A DNA stretch of 64,000 nt from an uncultured Clostridia bacterium (GTDB lineage: Bacteria > Bacillota > Clostridia > Saccharofermentanales > Saccharofermentanaceae), in assembly GCA_937876985.1 (NCBI GenBank), contig CALEFT010000027.1, positions 1 to 64,000 of the forward strand, in the 5' to 3' direction. The position numbers and the translations under genes are program-made. Below are positions 59,527 to 64,000 of the stretch, piece by piece. A model generated the notes under the pieces. The model saw only the letters and a program-made list of their open reading frames with translations. It was not told the DNA's origin and did not search any database. Positions within the stretch are counted from its first letter, which is position 1. Each line of letters begins with the position of its first letter.

Positions 59527-60442
59527 GATAGCTTTCGTTTATCCTGGACAGGGCGTGCAGAAGGTAAAGATGGGCTTCGATTTCTACGAAGCATCTAACG
59601 ATGCGAAGGAGACGGTTGAGCTTGCAAGCAAGATTACTGGCGTAGACGTGAAGGCGCTTCTTTATGAGGACAACGAGGACATCAATCAGACAGAGTATAC
59701 ACAGCTTGCACTCGTTTGTACTTACATACTAATGACAGACGAGATTACAAAGAAGGGTATCAAGCCAGATTACACAGCAGGCTTGTCACTTGGAGAATAC
59801 GTAGCCTTGTACGCTACAAATTCTCTTGCGAAAAGCGATGCGCTCGCACTAATTAGAAAGCGTGGAATTCTCATGCAAAATTCGTCACCAGATGTAGACG
59901 GCGCGATGGCTGCAATTGTTGGTCTAGACGCAGAAACGATAGAAGAGGTGACTAACAATATCGAGGGTGCATATGTAGCAAATTTTAATTGTCCTGGTCA
60001 GATTGTAATCACCGGAGAGCGCAAGGCACTAGAGAAGTGTTGCGAGGAGCTAAAGGCACGTGGCGCGAGAAGAGCGTTGATGCTAAACGTATCTGGAGCG
60101 TTCCATAGTCCATATATGAACGACGCAGCAAAGGGCTTAGAGGAAGCTCTCATGGATGTAGAGATAGGAAAGCTTGATTGTCCATATGTAGCAAATGCAA
60201 CTGGAGAGATCGTGGAAAATGCTGACGAAGTAAAGGGGCTTCTAGTAAAGCAAGTAAGTAGCTCGGTGCTTTTCGAGAAGGGCGTAAGAAGAATGGTAGA
60301 AGAAGGTGTGGACACTATCGTGGAAATTGGCCCAGGAAAGACGGTTGCTGGCTTCGTTAAGAAGATTTGCCCAGAGGTGAAGGTAATCGGCGTGCAGACG
60401 CTAGCAGATGTAGAAACATTAGTAGAAGAATTGAGAGGATAA
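59519..60442 (+). CDS. fabD: Malonyl CoA-ACP transacylase
   Basis: A 307-residue acyltransferase loading malonyl onto ACP. It begins SKIAFVYPGQGVQKVKMG, with the nucleophile in AGLSLGEYVAL, Arg in IRKRGILMQ, and the catalytic His in SGAFHSPYMNDA. Length is normal. GGAGG 7 bases before ATG 59519 fixes the start, overlapping the end of fabK by 8 bases. fabG follows after 4 bases. Confidence 0.96.
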   Translation: MSKIAFVYPGQGVQKVKMGFDFYEASNDAKETVELASKITGVDVKALLYEDNEDINQTEYTQLALVCTYILMTDEITKKGIKPDYTAGLSLGEYVALYATNSLAKSDALALIRKRGILMQNSSPDVDGAMAAIVGLDAETIEEVTNNIEGAYVANFNCPGQIVITGERKALEKCCEELKARGARRALMLNVSGAFHSPYMNDAAKGLEEALMDVEIGKLDCPYVANATGEIVENADEVKGLLVKQVSSSVLFEKGVRRMVEEGVDTIVEIGPGKTVAGFVKKICPEVKVIGVQTLADVETLVEELRG

Positions 60443-60446
60443 GACG

Positions 60447-61187
60447 ATGAGTGAGATTAAGACAGCAATAGTGACAGGTGGTTCAAGAGGAATCGGAAGA
60501 CAGACAGTACTCGAGCTTGCAAGAAATGGATATGCCGTGGCAATTGTGTACCAGGGTAACGAGGAGAAGGCAAACGAGACAATGCAGATGGCCATGGCAA
60601 AAGGAGCCGAAGCGATTGCAATTAAGTGCGATGTAGCTTCGATGGAGTCAGTTACTTCGATGGTTAATGCGGTGATGGAGAAGTGGGGACGCGTGGACGT
60701 GCTTGTAAATAATGCAGGACAGACAGCAGACGGACTTTTAATGAGAATGAGCGAAGAGGATTTTGACAAGATTATTAGTGTCAACTTGAAGGGTACATTC
60801 AACTGCGTGAAGGCGGTTACTTCGATCATGATGAAGCAAAGATACGGAAGAATCGTAAATTTGAGCTCCGTTGTTGGAGTTACTGGAAACGCTGGACAGG
60901 CAAACTACGCGGCGTCGAAGGCTGGCATCATTGGCTTTACAAAGTCTGTTGCAAAGGAGCTCGCATCTCGCGGAATTACTGCGAACTGCGTTGCGCCAGG
61001 CTACGTTGAGACAGATATGACAGAAGTGTTAAGCGACAAGATTAAGGAAGCAATTCTTGCACAGATTCCAATGAAGCGATGTGCAGATCCAAAAGAGATT
61101 GCAAGTGTAATCGGCTTCCTAGTGTCAGAGAAGGCAAATTATATTACAGGACAAGTAATCAATGTCGATGGCGGCATGGTTATGTAA
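60447..61187 (+). CDS. fabG: 3-oxoacyl-ACP reductase
   Basis: A 246-residue NADPH-dependent SDR. It has TGGSRGIGRQT at the cofactor site, NNAGQTADGLLMRM, catalytic Ser in NLSSVVGVTGNAGQ, YAASKAGIIGFTKS with catalytic Tyr and Lys, and the C-terminal ITGQVINVDGGMVM, all typical of FabG. Position within the operon leaves little doubt over the related SDR proteins. Confidence 0.97.
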   Translation: MSEIKTAIVTGGSRGIGRQTVLELARNGYAVAIVYQGNEEKANETMQMAMAKGAEAIAIKCDVASMESVTSMVNAVMEKWGRVDVLVNNAGQTADGLLMRMSEEDFDKIISVNLKGTFNCVKAVTSIMMKQRYGRIVNLSSVVGVTGNAGQANYAASKAGIIGFTKSVAKELASRGITANCVAPGYVETDMTEVLSDKIKEAILAQIPMKRCADPKEIASVIGFLVSEKANYITGQVINVDGGMVM

Positions 61188-61205
61188 GTTATGGAGGGTA
61201 CTAAA

Positions 61206-62447
61206 ATGGCAAATCGCAAGGTTGTAATTACTGGAATGGGAGCAGTTACTCCTATCGGAAACAGCGTGGAGGAGTATTGGGCTTCACTTAAGGAAGGCAA
61301 AATTGGTACAGCTCCAATCACAAAGTTTGATACTACAGACTACAAGGTAAAGCTTGCTTGTGAGCTTAAGGACTTTGACCCAACAAAGTATATGGAGTTC
61401 AAGACTGCGAAAAGAGCAGAGCTTTTCTCACAATACGCTATTGCAGCTGCAAAGATGGCAATGGACGATAGTGGACTTGATATGGAGAAGGAGGATGCTT
61501 TTCGAGTTGGCGCGATAATTGGTTCTGGTGTAGGAAGCATGCAGGCGACAGAAAGAGAGCATTCAAAGCTTCTTGAAAAGGGCCCTGCTAGAGTAAATCC
61601 ACTTTATGTTCCGATGATGATTTCTAATATGGCGGCAGGAAATGTGGCAATTCAGTTTGGCCTTAAGGGCAAGAATATCGATGTAGTTACAGCTTGTGCT
61701 TCGGGTACGAATTCGATTGGTGAGGCTTTTAGATCGATTGCTTGTGGTGAGGCAGATGTGATTTTGGCTGGTGGCTCGGAGGCAGCGATTTGTCCTCTCG
61801 GTGTTGCCGGATTCACTTCGCTTACTGCTTTGTCAACAAATGAGGATCCGAAGCTTGCTTCAAGACCATTTGACAAGAATAGAGATGGCTTCGTAATTGG
61901 TGAGGGCGCAGGAATTCTTGTGCTAGAGGAAGAGGAGCATGCGAAATCTCGTGGTGCGAAGATTCTCGCAGAGGTTGTAGGCTACGGTGCAACATGTGAC
62001 GCATTCCACATCACTTCTCCAGCAGAGGACGGTTCCGGTGCAGCAATGGCGATGACATATGCAATTAATGATGCAGGAATAAAGCCAGAGGATATCGACT
62101 ATGTAAATGCGCACGGTACATCAACACACCACAACGATTTGTTCGAGACAAGAGCAATCAAGATGGCGCTTGGAGAGCACGCATATAAGACACATATCAA
62201 TTCGACAAAGTCTATGACAGGACACCTACTTGGTGCAGCTGGTGCGATTGAAGCAATCGTTTGCGTAAAGACAATCGAGGAAGGCTTCATTCACCAGACA
62301 GTTGGTTCTAGTGAGGCGGATGAGGAGCTTGATTTGAACTATTGCTTCGGTGCTCCGGTTATGAAGGATGTTAAGTACGCAATGTCTAATTCGTTAGGCT
62401 TTGGTGGACATAACGCGACACTTGTTTTCAAGAAGTATGAGGCTTGA
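61206..62447 (+). CDS. fabF: 3-oxoacyl-ACP synthase II
   Basis: A 413-residue elongating condensing enzyme. It begins ANRKVVITGMGAVTPIGN and has the nucleophile in TACASGTNSIG, HGTSTHHNDLFET with the first His, KSMTGHLLGAAG with Lys and the second His, and the closing NSLGFGGHNATLVF. GGAGGG 7 bases before ATG 61206 fixes the start. accB follows after 14 bases. Confidence 0.97.
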   Translation: MANRKVVITGMGAVTPIGNSVEEYWASLKEGKIGTAPITKFDTTDYKVKLACELKDFDPTKYMEFKTAKRAELFSQYAIAAAKMAMDDSGLDMEKEDAFRVGAIIGSGVGSMQATEREHSKLLEKGPARVNPLYVPMMISNMAAGNVAIQFGLKGKNIDVVTACASGTNSIGEAFRSIACGEADVILAGGSEAAICPLGVAGFTSLTALSTNEDPKLASRPFDKNRDGFVIGEGAGILVLEEEEHAKSRGAKILAEVVGYGATCDAFHITSPAEDGSGAAMAMTYAINDAGIKPEDIDYVNAHGTSTHHNDLFETRAIKMALGEHAYKTHINSTKSMTGHLLGAAGAIEAIVCVKTIEEGFIHQTVGSSEADEELDLNYCFGAPVMKDVKYAMSNSLGFGGHNATLVFKKYEA

Positions 62448-62461
62448 TGGAGGGCAAGAAA

Positions 62462-62935
62462 ATGGCAGAGAAGAATACAAATACAGGACTTACAACAGAG
62501 GACATCATTACACTAATGAGAGAGATGTCAAATACAGGACTAAAGTCCATGGAATTTACTCTAGGTGATTCAACAATCAAGCTAGAGGGTGCAACAAATG
62601 AGCAGGTAGTGGTAGCTGCTCCATCAGAGGTTGTAATTGCTAATCAAGCAGCTTCATTAGAGACAAAGACAACTGAGATTCCTACTACAAATAAGCAGGT
62701 AGGAAACGAGATTAAGTCTCCACTTGTTGGTGTATTCTACGAAGCTCCACAAGCTGGAGCTAAGCCTTTCGTAAAGGTTGGAGACAAGGTAAAGAAGGGA
62801 CAGACTTTGGCAATCATTGAAGCAATGAAGATGATGAACGAGATCGAGTCCGAGTTTGATGGAACGGTAGTAGACGTGTTCGTGAAAAACGAGCAGGGTG
62901 TTGAGTACGGCCAGCCACTTTTCTTAATCGCATAA
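62462..62935 (+). CDS. accB: Biotin carboxyl carrier protein of acetyl-CoA carboxylase
   Basis: A 157-residue protein. A helical N-terminal region (about 10-45) and a flexible linker precede the biotinyl domain (about 83-157), with KSPLVGVFYEAPQAGAKPFVKVGDKVKKGQ and the biotinylation Lys in IEAMKMMNEIES. GGAGGG before ATG 62462 excludes the longer frame. It carries CO2 to the carboxyltransferase for malonyl-CoA synthesis. Confidence 0.96.
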   Translation: MAEKNTNTGLTTEDIITLMREMSNTGLKSMEFTLGDSTIKLEGATNEQVVVAAPSEVVIANQAASLETKTTEIPTTNKQVGNEIKSPLVGVFYEAPQAGAKPFVKVGDKVKKGQTLAIIEAMKMMNEIESEFDGTVVDVFVKNEQGVEYGQPLFLIA

Positions 62936-62979
62936 AAAGCGAGGGCGCAAGTTCCAAATACGAATTAGAGGGTTACAAA

Positions 62980-63444
62980 ATGGAAAATACAAATACAGAA
63001 AACGCTCCAAAGAGGAGCCTTAATACACAGCAGATTATGGAAATTTTGCCACACAGACATCCATTCCTATTGGTAGACACAATCGAGGATTATGTTGAGG
63101 GCGAATATGCAGTCGGCTATAAGTGTGTGACTTTTGACGAATATTATTTCAAGGGACACTTCCCTGGAACACCAATTATGCCGGGAGTGCTTATCGTTGA
63201 GGCTCTCGCACAGACAGGCGCAGTTGCGATTCTTGCCAAGGAAGAGAACAAGGGTAAGCTCGCGTTCTTTGCTGGAATTGACAAGGTAAAGTTCAAAAAG
63301 CCAGTAGTTCCAGGTGACAAGCTAAAGCTTGAGACACGAATCACTCAGGTTAGAGGCCCAATGGGTATGGGCGAAGCAGTTGCAAGCGTTGACGGCGAGG
63401 TTCGCTGCACAGCAACACTCAAGTTCGCAGTAATTGATTCATAA
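62980..63444 (+). CDS. fabZ: 3-hydroxyacyl-ACP dehydratase
   Basis: A 154-residue hot-dog-fold dehydratase. After a short extension it has QIMEILPHRHPFLLVDTIE with the catalytic His region, KGHFPGTPIMPGVLIVEALAQTGA with the catalytic Glu, and FAGIDKVKFKKPVVPGDKL. In organisms without FabA it serves all chain lengths. It lies between accB and accC, the usual Clostridial order. Confidence 0.96.
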   Translation: MENTNTENAPKRSLNTQQIMEILPHRHPFLLVDTIEDYVEGEYAVGYKCVTFDEYYFKGHFPGTPIMPGVLIVEALAQTGAVAILAKEENKGKLAFFAGIDKVKFKKPVVPGDKLKLETRITQVRGPMGMGEAVASVDGEVRCTATLKFAVIDS

Positions 63445-63456
63445 AGTAGGGGAATT

Positions 63457-64000
63457 ATGATTAAGAAGATTTTGATCGCCAACAGAGGCGAGATTGCAGT
63501 TCGAATAATTCGCGCGTGCCGAGAGATGGGCATCATGACTGTTGCGGTTTTCTCTGAAGCAGATCGTAACGCACTTCATGCGCAGCTAGCAGACGAAGCA
63601 ATTTGCATTGGCCCTGCGAAAAGCAGCGACAGCTATCTTAACATAAGAAGCATCATCAGTGCGATTTTGGTTTCTGGTGCAGATGCAGTCCACCCAGGCT
63701 TCGGATTCTTAAGCGAGAACGCTAGGTTCGCAAGCCTTTGCGAGCAGTGCAATATTACTTTTATTGGACCAAGCTCCGAGCAGATTGCAGCATGTGGAAA
63801 CAAGGCAGTTGCAAAGAAGACGATGCAGGACAATAAGATTCCTACGATTCCAGGCAGCTCTACAACAGCAACGACGGTAGAGAAGGCACATAAGCTTGCA
63901 GCAAAGGCTGGATATCCAGTAATCATCAAAGCTGCTGCTGGTGGCGGTGGAAAAGGAATGCGAGTTTGTCGAGATAAGGATAGTCTTGAACAAGAATTCC
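63457..64000 (+). CDS. accC: Biotin carboxylase of acetyl-CoA carboxylase (partial, runs off the window)
   Basis: The first 181 codons of biotin carboxylase are present and remain open to the window edge. It begins MIKKILIANRGEIAVRIIRA and continues with SEADRNALHAQLADEAICIGP, HPGFGFLSENARFA and the start of the ATP-grasp site AAAGGGGKGMRV. The enzyme carboxylates biotin on AccB using ATP and bicarbonate. The ATG lies 13 bases after fabZ behind AGGGGAATT. accD and accA probably follow outside. Confidence 0.96.
   Translation, partial: MIKKILIANRGEIAVRIIRACREMGIMTVAVFSEADRNALHAQLADEAICIGPAKSSDSYLNIRSIISAILVSGADAVHPGFGFLSENARFASLCEQCNITFIGPSSEQIAACGNKAVAKKTMQDNKIPTIPGSSTTATTVEKAHKLAAKAGYPVIIKAAAGGGGKGMRVCRDKDSLEQEF

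Noticed and set aside
1..64000. CRISPR array
   Set aside because: No regularly spaced direct repeats with unique spacers were seen; the only short repeats are the paired elements before the ATPases and the Gly/Ser coding repeat.

Overview
The window is a chromosomal segment of a low-to-medium GC Firmicute, most likely an uncultured gut- or rumen-type member of the Clostridia. The evidence is remB beside gyrB, the dnaA-dnaN-recF-gyrB and parA-parB cluster, three canonical parS sites, strong AGGAGG ribosome binding sites, a MurT-like ligase, FabK as the enoyl-ACP reductase, and a fabH-fabK-fabD-fabG-fabF-accB-fabZ-accC operon. No species can be assigned. The replication origin lies inside the window: core genes left of about 29.8 kb read leftward, those to the right read rightward, and the dnaA-dnaN gap (27.9-28.4 kb) holds a cluster of DnaA-box-like 9-mers.

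Left arm. 0-8 kb: a DUF4143 ATPase, a tRNA-Ser(GCU), a TerB-like protein, a lipoprotein overlapping lgt, a DUF4190 protein, a serine recombinase, gene fragments, and a two-gene lipoprotein/membrane module. 8.2-17.7 kb is accessory in character and looks different in codon use: GNAT genes with a possible leader-peptide attenuator, a GntR(YtrA)-ABC exporter-CPBP operon with its promoter and operator, an ORF interrupted by one in-frame TAG, an ArsR-permease-SDR-GNAT operon, and an XRE regulator. 18-20.9 kb: a membrane protein and a second DUF4143-type ATPase bracketed by two identical tRNA-Ser(UGA) genes. 20.9-29.7 kb: parB, parA, parS x3, gyrB, remB, recF, dnaN, oriC, dnaA.

Right arm. A sortase, a MurT-like ligase, purA and a single-domain GMP synthase; remnants of a type I restriction locus (HsdS tail, RhuM); a YcxB-like protein followed by a second, longer copy of the lipoprotein/membrane module; a DUF975 protein with a Gly/Ser tandem repeat; an OPT transporter with a PqqD-like protein; a MATE pump; surface-glycan genes (GT2, GT87, YfhO-like, glf); YitT and ArsB/NhaD-type membrane proteins; a SNF2 helicase; and the type II fatty acid synthesis operon behind a 37-bp FabT-like palindrome. 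That operon runs off the right edge inside accC.

Most notable: (1) the lipoprotein/membrane module of unknown function, present once on each side of the origin; (2) none of 62 complete coding sequences ends in TAG (43 TAA, 19 TGA), while two otherwise readable frames are each broken by a single TAG, one at a position where the family has glutamine; (3) a Met-rich short ORF and a terminator in front of an acetyltransferase gene; (4) both ATPase genes carry paired TTTTTCGG repeats upstream of their start codons.
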